The translations under genes and the position numbers were made by a program. Shown here one piece after another: positions 20,643-28,719 of a stretch of 64,000 bases of DNA (its first letter is position 1; each line of letters begins with the position of its first letter). This DNA comes from Bacteroidales bacterium (GTDB lineage Bacteria > Bacteroidota > Bacteroidia > Bacteroidales > UBA10428). The DNA is taken from the NCBI GenBank assembly GCA_016928305.1, contig JAFGKY010000062.1, forward strand, positions 1-64,000, read 5' to 3'. A model generated the notes under the pieces. That model searched no databases and was not told where the DNA came from. It saw nothing but the letters and a program-made list of their open reading frames with translations.

Positions 20643-22643
20643 ATGGACCTTTCTGTTATCATAGTAAATTACAACGTTAAACATTTCCTTGAACAATGCC
20701 TTCATTCTGTTTATAAGTCTGCGCAAAACCTCAAAACAGAGATTATCATTGTTGATAATAATTCAGTAGACGGGTCCTGTCAGATGATCCATGATAAATT
20801 CCCCCATGTTATTCTTATTGAGAACAAAGATAATATTGGTTTTTCAAGAGCTAACAATCAGGCAATACGGAGAGCCTGCGGGAGATATATCCTGCTTCTC
20901 AATCCGGATACCGTTGTACAGGAAGATACTTTTTCAACCTGTATTGAATTCATGGATAACCATCCTGAGGCGGGATGTCTGGGCGTAAAAATGATTGACG
21001 GGAAAGGCAATTTTCTACCCGAATCGAAGCGCGGATTACCAACACCCTATGTTGCCTTCTATAAAATATTCGGTTTATCCACACTTTTTCCGACATCTCA
21101 AAGGTTTGGGCGGTATCATTTGGGATTTCTCGACAAGGATAAAACGCATTGTGTTGATGTGATATCAGGTGCTTTTATGTTCCTGCGCAGAAGTGTTTTG
21201 GATACCATCGGTTTTCTTGACGAGGATTTTTTCATGTACGGGGAAGACATTGATATTTCATACCGTATAACACAAGCTGGCTATGTAAATTATTATTTTC
21301 CTCATACAACCATTATTCATTATAAAGGCGAGAGCACCAAGAAAAGCAGCATCAATTATGTTATAATGTTTTACAATGCCATGGCCATATTCGCACAGAA
21401 ACATTTTTCGAAAAACATGGCAAGAACTTATAATATCTTTATTCACCTGGCCATATATATCCGGGCTGCTTTTTCCATTCTACGCAGGTTTTTCCTGGCT
21501 ATCCTGAATCCGGTTCTTGATGCTGCGGCTATTTACATGGGATACCAAATATTTCTCCCGGTTTGGGAATCATTTATTTTCGGAAAGGAGGGAAATTATC
21601 CCGATGCATATATGCATTATGTTGTGCCTTCTTATATTCTCATCTGGATATTATCCATTTATTTTACAGGCGGATACGAAAAACTGATTCGGGTGATGGA
21701 TCTGTTACGGGGAATCTTGCTTGGGACTCTGGCAATTCTGCTGATTTACGCATTATTACCTGAAAACCTCAGGTTTTCAAGAGCACTGATCATCATGGGA
21801 ACCGTGTGGGTTATTCTTTCTACCGTTGGTATTCGCATGCTGTTAGGTCTGGTTGACAATAAATATTTCAGGATCGAATTTTTCAAGAGGCGAAGACGCA
21901 TTATAATTGTCGGTAACAAAAGTGAAGGAGAAAGGGTATTTTCAATTATCCGGCAAACCCAGATAAAACCCGAACTCATTGGTTATGTCAGCCCCGATGA
22001 ATCTTATGATCACCAGTTATTCCTCGGTTCGGTGAACATGATCGAAGAAATGGTAAAAATTAACAAGGTGGATGAATTGATCTTCTGCGCCAAGGATCTG
22101 ACTTCACAAACCATTATAAGTACCATGCTTAAGTTCACCCATGCTGAACTTGATTTTAAAATTGCTCCTCCTGAAAGCCTTTCGGTAATTGGCAGCAATT
22201 CCATTAATACAGCAGGCGATCTTTATGTCGTACATTTTAATACCCTTTCACGAAGTTTGAATCGCAGGAAAAAAAGAATGCTGGATATATTTACTTCTGT
22301 AATTTTTCTGGTTTGTTTCCCCATATTAATATTTATTATTCGACATCCTATCCAGTTTATTAAAAATATTGTCACTACGTTGTTCGGTATCCATTCCTGG
22401 GTTGGATATCACCCGGCACCCGCAAAAAGCCTTGCACCCTTACCCCGGTTAAGGCCCGGGATTTTGACTCCAGCCTATAAGCTTGAGCGTATTGATCCGG
22501 ATAATCATATAATCGAAAAGATCAATATGTTGTATGCCAAAGACTATGCTTTGTGGAATGATCTCACCATCCTGTGGAGCGGTTTCCGGCACCTCGGTTC
22601 TATACCAAATGTTATACCTGATATTCCGCATGGCGCAAACTGA
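20643..22643 (+). CDS. Family 2 glycosyltransferase fused to a truncated polyprenyl glycosylphosphotransferase-like region
   Basis: A 666-residue membrane protein. Residues about 1-260 are a GT-A glycosyltransferase: IIVDNNSVDGS, NIGFSRANNQAIR, LLNPDTVV and a GAFMFLRRS...EDIDISYR acceptor-site region, typical of rhamnosyl- or similar transferases. Several membrane helices follow, then a Rossmann-like segment (RRIIIVGNKSEGERVFSII) that matches the CoA-binding-like part of WbaP/WcaJ enzymes. The end resembles the last part of a bacterial sugar-transferase domain (RPGILTPAYK; LYAKDYALWNDLTILW). The middle of that domain, holding the catalytic Asp-Glu and the KFRSM motif, appears missing. It is probably active as the GT2. 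It is the likely upstream partner of the export genes at 34940. The stop overlaps the E2 pseudogene start by 14 bases. Confidence 0.8.
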   Translation: MDLSVIIVNYNVKHFLEQCLHSVYKSAQNLKTEIIIVDNNSVDGSCQMIHDKFPHVILIENKDNIGFSRANNQAIRRACGRYILLLNPDTVVQEDTFSTCIEFMDNHPEAGCLGVKMIDGKGNFLPESKRGLPTPYVAFYKIFGLSTLFPTSQRFGRYHLGFLDKDKTHCVDVISGAFMFLRRSVLDTIGFLDEDFFMYGEDIDISYRITQAGYVNYYFPHTTIIHYKGESTKKSSINYVIMFYNAMAIFAQKHFSKNMARTYNIFIHLAIYIRAAFSILRRFFLAILNPVLDAAAIYMGYQIFLPVWESFIFGKEGNYPDAYMHYVVPSYILIWILSIYFTGGYEKLIRVMDLLRGILLGTLAILLIYALLPENLRFSRALIIMGTVWVILSTVGIRMLLGLVDNKYFRIEFFKRRRRIIIVGNKSEGERVFSIIRQTQIKPELIGYVSPDESYDHQLFLGSVNMIEEMVKINKVDELIFCAKDLTSQTIISTMLKFTHAELDFKIAPPESLSVIGSNSINTAGDLYVVHFNTLSRSLNRRKKRMLDIFTSVIFLVCFPILIFIIRHPIQFIKNIVTTLFGIHSWVGYHPAPAKSLAPLPRLRPGILTPAYKLERIDPDNHIIEKINMLYAKDYALWNDLTILWSGFRHLGSIPNVIPDIPHGAN

Positions 22644-23072
22644 AGTAAAAATTTCCGCCCTGGGAGAAAGAATTGCTGAAGTGACCCTCATCAAATGGCT
22701 GGTTAATCCAGGAGATTTTGTCGAAGCTGAACAACCGCTGGCAAAAACAATACACGATCTGATACACCGTGCCCGGGAAAACAAACTTATTCCAGCAGAA
22801 ATAAAAGGCAGTACTTACCATCACAAACATAGGACAGTTTAAAAGCCTGACCGGTACTCCCATAATGAATCAGCCCGAGTCAGCTATTCCGGCATTGGGT
22901 ACAATCACCAAGAAACCCTGGGCTGTTAAACAGGTGAAAGATATGGGCTTGCCGGAAGAAATATTATTATGCTCTCCCTGACCAATGATCATCGTGTTAT
23001 AGACGGTGCCCTGGGTGGTACTTTCCTTAACGCATCGTCGGTTACCTCGAGCATTTTGATACGGACCGTTAA
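22630..23072 (+). pseudogene. Broken remnant of a 2-oxo acid dehydrogenase E2 acyltransferase
   Basis: Three frames must be joined to read it. The first (22630-22842) starts MAQTEVKISALGERIAEV, a lipoyl-domain start, then jumps without the lipoyl-lysine, the E3-binding domain or most of the catalytic core to [18 protein letters not shown] frameshift near 22816 leads to [22 protein letters not shown] and [12 protein letters not shown]. Another near 22970 leads to [20 protein letters not shown] with the active-site HxxxDG. A third near 23031 leads to RIVGYLEHFDTDR and a stop at 23070-23072. A large in-gene deletion plus at least three frameshifts make it non-functional. The family reaction is acyl transfer to CoA in the pyruvate, 2-oxoglutarate or branched-chain complex; which one is not decidable. 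Confidence 0.88.
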
Positions 23073-23145
23073 TTACAGCAGCACTTCTGGATCAGGCAGA
23101 ATGAACTAAGCTATGCACGAAGGGTGTCCCTTTACATTTTTAATG

Positions 23146-23159
23146 ATCAACTAGTTGAT
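23146..23159. promoter_or_regulatory. Perfect 14-bp palindrome
   Basis: ATCAACTAGTTGAT is a perfect palindrome located between the E2 remnant and the promoter of the long PD40 protein, about 107 bases upstream of its -7 box. It could be an operator for a dimeric regulator. A second imperfect hairpin (AGACTG with CAGTCT) lies about 25 bases downstream. Confidence 0.35.
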
Positions 23160-23265
23160 TCCTATTTTTAGTACAAGAGACTGATTTCTATGCCAGTCTG
23201 ATAATAAGTTGATAAATAGTACCCCTTAACTTACTGGTAATTATGCATAAATTGTTTTATTTTTT

Positions 23266-23273
23266 TAAATTTG
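23266..23273 (+). promoter_or_regulatory. Candidate -7 box TAAATTTG before the long PD40 gene
   Basis: Consensus TAnnTTTG located 20 bases before the ATG at 23294. It lies downstream of the alternative ATG at 23243, so that longer start would not be in the transcript. No good -33 element. Confidence 0.5.
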
Positions 23274-23293
23274 TTCAGCAACAATCCTATTCT

Positions 23294-26200
23294 ATGAATA
23301 AATTCAATTTATCCCTGCCTCTTTATTTGTTATTCCTGGCTCTATGTTCATATCTGCCTATTTATTCACAGGAAGAAGATGCAACACTTAAAGAGATGTT
23401 TCTGGAAGCCGAATCCTATTTTCTTTTTGAGGAATACAAAGATGCACTTCCCTTGTATCAACGTATTTTATATGCTGATCCTGAAAATTTCAGCATTCAT
23501 TACAAAATAGGGATTTGTTATCTCAATGACATTTACCAGAAGCACAAGTCCATCCAATACCTTGAAAAGGCTGTTCAGGGTACCAGTCCCGATTACAAAC
23601 AAAACAATTTTAAAGAGCGGATGGCTCCCCTGGAAGCTTTTTATTACCTAGGAAACGCTTATCGCGTTAACAACCGGATAGATGAAGCCATCGAAGCCTA
23701 TAAACAATTTAAACAATTGCTTGACCCGGTTGTCTATGATGTTGAGCTGGTAGAAGAGCAAATCAAAGCCTGTAAGGTAGCTGCCGATTTTCAATCGAAG
23801 CCAAATTATAACATATCGGTTAACTTAGGGGAACCTGTCAACGGTAATTATGAAGAAATTAATCCGGTTGTTTCCGGAGATGAAAGCGTTTTGGTATTTA
23901 CCCGAAAATTACCATTCTACGACGGAGTTTTTTATTCTGTGAAAAGAAATGGCAAATGGTCCGATCCCATTGATCTTACTCCTTTTTTTGCTGTTGACGG
24001 AAATACCTATTGCACAGGTATTTCTTATGACGGTAAGGAATTATTCCTTTACCGGCTGGATGGTTTTGATGGTAATCTCTATGTAAGTAAGCGCCAGGGC
24101 GAAAACTGGTCCAAACTGGTAAAACTGAATGATAATATAAATACAAAGTACTGGGAATCTCACGCATCCCTGTCGAAGGACGGGAGAACCCTCTATTTTA
24201 CGAGCAACCGGAAAGGAGGATATGGTGGCCTTGATATTTATAAATCTGAACGGTCGCGAGGGGGTGACTGGGGATCTGCCATAAATCTGGGCCCCGTAAT
24301 AAATTCCAAATATAATGAAGAAAGCCCTTTTCTTTCAGAAGATGGTAAAACCTTATTTTTCAGTTCTCTGGGACATTATAATATGGGAGGTTATGATATT
24401 TTTTACAGTTCCAGGCTCGACAACGGTCAATGGACCAAACCGGTTAACATGGGTTACCCGTTGAATACCACAGGAGATGATATTTTTTTCACACCCGTTA
24501 AAAACGGTGAATATGCCTATTATTCCATTTACGACGCAGCTGACAGCCACGGATTAACCGATCTATATACGCTGGAAGTTTTTTCGGACAGGCATCCACG
24601 TAAATTTATTCTGAATGGCATTACACGTATTGAAGATGAAATTAAGGTTGATTACAGTAAGATACTTGTGTCACTAATTGACCGGGAAACAAATACATTG
24701 TTAGATAAAACACAGGTCAGTTCAAACGGCTCCTTTACCCTGAATGCAACCTCCGGTGAATTCGAATTGGTGTTTGAAGGTGAAGGTATTCAGAAAACTG
24801 CTGAGAACATATCGATCCCGGTTAATAATCCATCCAATATCATATCCTACACTTCCCCCCTGATTGCTCCCGGTTTTGTGGCAGAGGCAAAAAAAGATGT
24901 CTCCGGCAAAAAAGATGATGAAAAAGCGCTTCTTACTCTCATCAGCAGTATTGACAAAATGGATGTGACAAACGATGATCCGATTCCAATAAAACTAGAA
25001 TTGGAACGAAACACGAAGCTCAAAATTGAAACCTATCTGGACGGGATGTTGAAAAAAACGGAAGAATTTGACATAACACGAAAAAGATTCATTTACCTGT
25101 TTAAACCTGAACCCGGAATCAACCTTTTAAAATTAATCCTGACCGATGAATCAGGGAACAGCAATTCACACGAAATTGAAATCAATTATACATTAACAGC
25201 CGAGGAACTATCTGAGAAACAAACAGAAACCTTACAGATTAGTTCCCTTGATAATTTTTACAGGAATCTTACCGGACTTGCTGAAGGTAACCTCAAAAAA
25301 TTCCTTGAAAGTGTAAACTTTGATTCACTTGGCATTACTTCCGCTTATGACTTGTATAACTATCTGGTAAATCAGGCCGGAACAAATGGTTTTACAACGG
25401 ATGATGTGGATAACCTTTTTATTAAAATCCTTGCTGGGAAAGATGTTGATATTTTTAAGGATGAATTGCAGTATATGGCTTCAGGGAATATAAAATCCAC
25501 ACTTGATTCACTTGACATACAAAATTATAATTTATTTACACCCAATGATTTGCTTGATCAGATGTATAAATCGGCCGGGAAAGACAATTATTCCCTCACG
25601 GACTTGCGTCGCTTCCTGACTCTTTCTCTTACATCGGGGGATAAAAACCTGCCTCGATTTATTAAAATCCTTCAGGATTATGGCAATGATACGGTGAGCC
25701 AAATAATACGAGAATTAAACACAACAGCACTTGGGATAAATCAGCCCGATCAGCTTTTGGATTATCTAATGCAACAATACCCTTCACTGGAAGCTCACCT
25801 GGATGCAGCTCTTATGCAATCGTCATCCAGTCTTGATCTCATGTTTTTATACCAGGGTTTGATATTTGTTTCACAGGACAGTCTGAAGAAAACACTCTCA
25901 ATGCTTAATCTTGACAAAGAAAGCATAGGCACTTCGGAACAGCTAATCAAGTACCTGTGGAAAAATTCCTCGACAAATGGTTATACCATAGAAGAGTTAA
26001 TAAATGCTATCGAGCAGGTCAGAAAGGATCCTTACCATACTGTGGAAATGTTCCGCGACTTTCTTTCATCCAGGGCTACCGGCAGTCTGAAAACCGTAAT
26101 TGATGAACTTGATATCCGTTCTTTGCACATTGATACATTTGAAGAACTGCTCGATTATCTGATTCGACAATCTGAATTCAACGATTACAACAGGGAGACA

Positions 26201-26578
26201 GTATACAGTCTGCTACTGGATATCATTGATCCACAGAACCTTGAAGATTTTGTTCGTTCACTGAAACGGCATGCCGGCCCGCAAATCCTGAATGCCTTGG
26301 CACTTTTAGACGATAATCTATACTCAACACCCCTTGAAGTTATTCAGTATTTGATCCGTGTATCCACGGATTATGGTTATTCCGAGCGCGATTTATTAAA
26401 TCTGTTGCTTAAGCTGGTGCTGGAAAAGAGGCTTGATATCGATGAATCAACAACAGATAAAGGCTTCCTACACCTATTCAAGAAGCCCGGATTAATCCGG
26501 AATCTGATTATTGTTAATGGTATCATCATCCTGATCATAATTTTCCTGGTATTCCGAAGAAAATCCAAGAAAGAATAA
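23294..26578 (+). CDS. TPR-PD40 propeller protein with six-fold helical repeat and C-terminal membrane anchor
   Basis: Start chosen at 23294 because it gives a clean signal peptide (MNKFNLSLPLYLLFLALCSY) and follows the -7 box; a longer frame opens at 23243. The protein is 1094 residues. In order: signal peptide; TPR units (about 35-160, YKDALPLYQRILYADPENF); WD40-like PD40 propeller (about 190-440) with repeated LSKDGRTLYFTSNRKGG and SEDGKTLFFSS motifs; a carboxypeptidase-regulatory-like domain (about 440-520); an unrecognised linker (about 540-640); then about six copies of a 66-residue helical unit (about 660-1045). One membrane helix with a basic KKE end closes the protein. It is probably anchored in the inner membrane with the rest in the periplasm. 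The gene 8 bases downstream encodes a paralog; the two likely form an operon. Confidence 0.85.
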   Translation: MNKFNLSLPLYLLFLALCSYLPIYSQEEDATLKEMFLEAESYFLFEEYKDALPLYQRILYADPENFSIHYKIGICYLNDIYQKHKSIQYLEKAVQGTSPDYKQNNFKERMAPLEAFYYLGNAYRVNNRIDEAIEAYKQFKQLLDPVVYDVELVEEQIKACKVAADFQSKPNYNISVNLGEPVNGNYEEINPVVSGDESVLVFTRKLPFYDGVFYSVKRNGKWSDPIDLTPFFAVDGNTYCTGISYDGKELFLYRLDGFDGNLYVSKRQGENWSKLVKLNDNINTKYWESHASLSKDGRTLYFTSNRKGGYGGLDIYKSERSRGGDWGSAINLGPVINSKYNEESPFLSEDGKTLFFSSLGHYNMGGYDIFYSSRLDNGQWTKPVNMGYPLNTTGDDIFFTPVKNGEYAYYSIYDAADSHGLTDLYTLEVFSDRHPRKFILNGITRIEDEIKVDYSKILVSLIDRETNTLLDKTQVSSNGSFTLNATSGEFELVFEGEGIQKTAENISIPVNNPSNIISYTSPLIAPGFVAEAKKDVSGKKDDEKALLTLISSIDKMDVTNDDPIPIKLELERNTKLKIETYLDGMLKKTEEFDITRKRFIYLFKPEPGINLLKLILTDESGNSNSHEIEINYTLTAEELSEKQTETLQISSLDNFYRNLTGLAEGNLKKFLESVNFDSLGITSAYDLYNYLVNQAGTNGFTTDDVDNLFIKILAGKDVDIFKDELQYMASGNIKSTLDSLDIQNYNLFTPNDLLDQMYKSAGKDNYSLTDLRRFLTLSLTSGDKNLPRFIKILQDYGNDTVSQIIRELNTTALGINQPDQLLDYLMQQYPSLEAHLDAALMQSSSSLDLMFLYQGLIFVSQDSLKKTLSMLNLDKESIGTSEQLIKYLWKNSSTNGYTIEELINAIEQVRKDPYHTVEMFRDFLSSRATGSLKTVIDELDIRSLHIDTFEELLDYLIRQSEFNDYNRETVYSLLLDIIDPQNLEDFVRSLKRHAGPQILNALALLDDNLYSTPLEVIQYLIRVSTDYGYSERDLLNLLLKLVLEKRLDIDESTTDKGFLHLFKKPGLIRNLIIVNGIIILIIIFLVFRRKSKKE
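25273..26440 (+). repeat. Six tandem helical repeats inside the PD40 protein
   Basis: Units begin near 25273, 25485, 25684, 25874, 26081 and 26279, a spacing of 190-212 bases (about 66 residues). The shared pattern is a helix like SLKxxLxxLDIxSLxI followed by xxELLDYLIxxS and a third helix ending in LLxxI. Copies are diverged at DNA level, so the duplication is old. No known repeat family was recognised. Confidence 0.7.
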
Positions 26579-26586
26579 CAATAAAC

Positions 26587-28596
26587 ATGGTTATGATCAT
26601 ACGACTACCCATAAAAATGAGTGTCCTGCCGGTTTTATTGTTGCTGTCTTTCCCCGTTGAAGCTCAAAAAATCATCCCCGATCATGAAGATATATACAGC
26701 GAAGCAGAAGAATACATGTTAGCGGGAGAATATAAAGAAGCATTACCATTGTATATAAATCTTTGTGAGAAAGGATACATCACAGCGAATATTTCATTCA
26801 AAATCGGAGAATGTTATCTCAATATTCAGGGACAAAAGGACAAAGCTATTCCTTACCTCGAAAAAGCGATAGGGAAGATCTCACCTTCATTTAAAGGGAA
26901 GGATCTTTCAGAAGAAAATGCGCCCTTTGCCGCATATCTTTACCTGGGAATCGCATACCGCCTGGATTATAAATTTGAAAAAGCAAGGGACATATTCAGG
27001 TCCATGCTCACGCAGATTGATACTTCGGATCACCAGAGCCGGTTATTGCTGGAGCATCATATTGACCGTTGCAACAATGCCGAGGATTTAATGCGGTCAC
27101 CTTCCATAGTGAGTAAGGATCGTTTGCCCAAAAATATTAATGACCTGTATTCCACCTCAAATGCGCTGACACTTCAGAACGAAGAGAGAATCTTTTACAT
27201 AAGTCATCTAAAATTCTATGATGCATTGATGCAATCGGAGAAAACCGAAGAAGGCTGGCAGAATCCGATTAATATTACACCTCTTATAAAATCGGACGGA
27301 GATCATCTCATTACAGGCATTTCTACCGATGGCAATACCATTATTCTTGCCGCTTATGATCCTTACAAATGCGGGGAACTCTTTTCAAGCCAGTGCATCA
27401 ATGGTAAATGGCTGCCCATAACAAAACTGAACCATAATATTAACTCCATTTTTAATGAAACACACGGTAGCTTGTCATCTGACGGGAAGACACTTTTTTT
27501 TACCAGCGACCGCAAAGGAGGTTTTGGAGGACTTGACCTTTATAAATCCGAAATAACAAATGGTGACTGGGGACCACCATCTAATTTAGGCCCTATCATC
27601 AATTCAGTTTTCGATGAAGAATCTCCTTTTCTTACACCCGATGGCAAAAAACTCTTTTTCAGCTCACAGGGTCATTATAACATGGGAGGTTTTGACATAT
27701 TTTATAGTGAAAAAAACAATGACACATGGCTGTCACCGGTTAATATCGGTTATCCTGTCAATACACCTGATGATGATCTGTTTTTTTATCCTGTTGACTC
27801 GGGTTCAATTGCCTATATGTCCATAACGGATAAGGAAATACGACAATCCGAAATATACAGGATTATGATGACCAAATATGCTGATCCTTTGCGTTATACA
27901 ATTGTCGGTAAAATTGACATGGAACCGGGACAAAAGCTCAGGGCCGGGGAAATCACCGTTACTTTTATTGAAAAACAAAGAAGTGATACAATAGCTTCTC
28001 AGGTACTTGATAACGAAGGGAGATATTCACAAAAGCTGCCACAAGGCAATTTCAAGCTGAATTTCTCCGATAAATCGGGAACCCTTTTTGACTCCAGGGA
28101 AATTGATATACCTTATAATTTTCCACAGGATCAGTTCGTTATAAATGCACGTATTTCACTGCCTACCAGCGTTCCCATAGATACTTTCTGCCTCGAGAAC
28201 ATCCTGTTCGCATTTGACAAAAGTTATATTCCGGAACAATCCATATCATTTTTAAATGCACTGGTTGATTTAATGACACGTTATCCTGAAACATCCCTTC
28301 AAATCACCGGATTTACTGATGCACTGGGCAAAGAGGATTATAATCTCAGGCTTTCCTATAATCGTGCCAGGGCTGTCGCTGATTTCTTACAACAACATCA
28401 AATAACTCTTTCACGACTGATAATCAAAGGATTGGGAGAATCTATGCCCATAGCCATGAATTCCAATCCCGATGGAACGGATAATCCCGAGGGAAGAAAA
28501 TATAACCGGCGCGTAGAATTGCAATTTACTGTTTCACCGGAGAACTGGATTATCATTAAAGAAGATTTAATACCTGATTATTTGAAATACAAATGA
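26587..28596 (+). CDS. TPR-PD40-OmpA envelope protein (PorE-like architecture)
   Basis: A 669-residue protein: signal peptide ending near AQ at 27; TPR units (about 35-160, GEYKEALPLYINL); PD40 propeller (about 190-420, SSDGKTLFFTSDRKGG, TPDGKKLFFSSQGHYNMGG); a carboxypeptidase-regulatory-like domain (about 435-515); and an OmpA-type peptidoglycan-binding domain (about 535-640) with TGFTDALGKEDYNLRLSYNRA and NPEGRKYNRRVEL. The same domain order is known from PorE of the type IX secretion system, but no other T9SS gene is near, so a general wall-anchoring role is equally possible. It follows the 23294 gene by 8 bases. An internal ATG (codon 11) is an alternative start. Confidence 0.87.
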   Translation: MVMIIRLPIKMSVLPVLLLLSFPVEAQKIIPDHEDIYSEAEEYMLAGEYKEALPLYINLCEKGYITANISFKIGECYLNIQGQKDKAIPYLEKAIGKISPSFKGKDLSEENAPFAAYLYLGIAYRLDYKFEKARDIFRSMLTQIDTSDHQSRLLLEHHIDRCNNAEDLMRSPSIVSKDRLPKNINDLYSTSNALTLQNEERIFYISHLKFYDALMQSEKTEEGWQNPINITPLIKSDGDHLITGISTDGNTIILAAYDPYKCGELFSSQCINGKWLPITKLNHNINSIFNETHGSLSSDGKTLFFTSDRKGGFGGLDLYKSEITNGDWGPPSNLGPIINSVFDEESPFLTPDGKKLFFSSQGHYNMGGFDIFYSEKNNDTWLSPVNIGYPVNTPDDDLFFYPVDSGSIAYMSITDKEIRQSEIYRIMMTKYADPLRYTIVGKIDMEPGQKLRAGEITVTFIEKQRSDTIASQVLDNEGRYSQKLPQGNFKLNFSDKSGTLFDSREIDIPYNFPQDQFVINARISLPTSVPIDTFCLENILFAFDKSYIPEQSISFLNALVDLMTRYPETSLQITGFTDALGKEDYNLRLSYNRARAVADFLQQHQITLSRLIIKGLGESMPIAMNSNPDGTDNPEGRKYNRRVELQFTVSPENWIIIKEDLIPDYLKYK

Positions 28597-28690
28597 CTCT
28601 GCCAAGAAATTCCGCTTTTGCTGCTCTATACCGTTTCGGAAGTTCTGAATAATTGAAGGATATTTGTTAGCAATGCATTATTATAATTGT

Positions 28691-28698
28691 TAAATTTG
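28691..28698 (+). promoter_or_regulatory. Candidate -7 box TAAATTTG before the third PD40 gene
   Basis: Exact TAnnTTTG match 21 bases before the ATG at 28720. A TTTG at 28663-28666 could be the -33 element, but the 24-base spacer is long. Confidence 0.5.
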
Positions 28699-28719
28699 TT
28701 TAGATTAAATCACTACTCC

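Noticed and set aside
22534-22842. Open frame with an upstream alternative start read as a complete 102-residue protein
   Set aside because: Only the part from the ATG at 22630 resembles anything (E2 lipoyl start); the rest is out-of-frame reading of the glycosyltransferase. It is reported as a pseudogene instead.
23243-23293. Earlier ATG for the 1111-residue version of the PD40 protein
   Set aside because: The -7 box at 23266-23273 lies after this ATG, and the extra 17 residues spoil the signal peptide. The ATG at 23294 was used.
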